Shown: positions 6,440-6,583 of the stretch, piece by piece | Numbering within the stretch: position 1 is the stretch's first letter | Layout of the letters: each line of letters starts with the position of its first letter | Source of the DNA: an uncultured Chloroflexota bacterium | Lineage (GTDB): Bacteria > Chloroflexota > Anaerolineae > Caldilineales > Caldilineaceae | Assembly (NCBI GenBank): GCA_903879975.1 | Contig: CAIRNL010000349.1 | Coordinates: 1 to 6,583, forward strand | Direction of reading: 5' to 3' | DNA: 6,583 bases | Translations under genes and position numbers: made by a program | The notes under the pieces: model-generated | Seen by the model: only the letters and a program-made list of their open reading frames with translations | Told to the model about the DNA's origin: nothing | The model's database searches: none

Positions 6440-6477
6440 TGTGAAAATAAGTTTCACTTTTCGGCTACCATTTTCAC
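6419..6477 (+). promoter_or_regulatory. Operator-like palindrome and TTTCAC half-site array
   Basis: TATTTTCACAA (6419-6429) and TTGTGAAAATA (6439-6449) form a perfect 11-base-arm inverted repeat with a 9-base spacer that covers most of the -10 element. The core TTTCAC occurs four times: 6422-6427, 6441-6446 (inverted, GTGAAA), 6452-6457 and 6472-6477. The second and third form a further palindrome, GTGAAA-N5-TTTCAC. The 8-mer ATTTTCAC at 6420 and 6470 is repeated exactly 50 bases apart. The likely reading is autorepression by the RpiR-type protein encoded directly downstream. The bound protein is inferred, not shown. Confidence 0.75.
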
Positions 6478-6479
6478 CT

Positions 6480-6583
6480 ATGGTCAAATCTATCCGTCAT
6501 GAGCGTGGCACGCTTGCCGCAATTTCGGACGCGCTGCCAAAGCTAAAGGGTTCGGCGCAGAAAGCGGCACAGTATATCGTCAA
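6480..6583 (+). CDS. N-terminus of a probable MurR/RpiR-family transcriptional regulator (3' truncated)
   Basis: Starting at ATG 6480-6482 the frame stays open to the right edge, giving 34 complete codons. The sequence MVKSIRHERGTLAAISDALPKLKGSAQKAAQYIV fits the first helices of the HTH_6 domain of RpiR-type regulators, where a pattern like 'I...L..L..s.qkiA.yIl' is usual. Family members carry a C-terminal SIS domain that senses phosphosugars and regulate sugar or amino-sugar genes; that part is outside the window. There is no good Shine-Dalgarno before the ATG, although the short leader and consensus promoter support this start. With only 34 residues the family call is moderate, helped by the palindromic operator upstream. 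Confidence 0.68.
   Translation, partial: MVKSIRHERGTLAAISDALPKLKGSAQKAAQYIV

Overview
The window reads as a stretch of bacterial chromosome of moderately high GC with ordinary housekeeping and accessory genes. The mix suggests a Chloroflexota-type bacterium: a xanthorhodopsin-like pump, ATP-type PEP carboxykinase, a secreted VIT/von Willebrand A lipoprotein, a tRNA-Gly without encoded CCA, and an RpiR-type regulator. That placement is an inference from gene content and protein style, and it is weak.

Layout from left to right. (1) Bases 1-630, plus strand: the C-terminal part of a probably secreted, hydrolase-like protein that begins outside the window. (2) Bases 631-755: a short convergent spacer with a strong hairpin. 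(3) Bases 756-2360, minus: pckA, complete, with its own promoter candidate in a leader of about 95 nt. (4) Bases 2534-2577: a 15-bp-stem terminator with T tracts on both strands. (5) Bases 2607-3362, minus: a seven-helix microbial rhodopsin with the D-T-E proton-pump triad, a leucine at the spectral-tuning site (green) and the helix-E glycine that in xanthorhodopsin opens the carotenoid antenna site. (6) Bases 3363-3660: an intergenic region with the rhodopsin upstream sequence and a long imperfect stem-loop. (7) Bases 3661-5898, minus: a 745-residue lipoprotein with VIT and vWA domains. (8) Bases 5899-6154: a divergent spacer with promoters facing both ways. (9) Bases 6155-6226, plus: tRNA-Gly(CCC). 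(10) Bases 6227-6479: a possible tRNA terminator, then a perfect-consensus promoter overlaid by an 11-bp-arm palindrome. (11) Bases 6480-6583, plus: the start of a MurR/RpiR-type regulator cut by the right edge.

The three minus-strand genes point the same way but are probably separate transcription units: each has its own ribosome binding site, gaps are about 250-300 bp, and a strong terminator separates rhodopsin from pckA. The rhodopsin would add light-driven proton motive force. PckA links the C4-acid pool to gluconeogenesis. No retinal or carotenoid synthesis genes lie in the window, so chromophore supply must come from elsewhere.

I do not see a wholly new system. The best leads are the possible carotenoid-antenna rhodopsin, which stands as an isolated and compositionally different gene, and the operator-promoter array in front of the RpiR-type gene.
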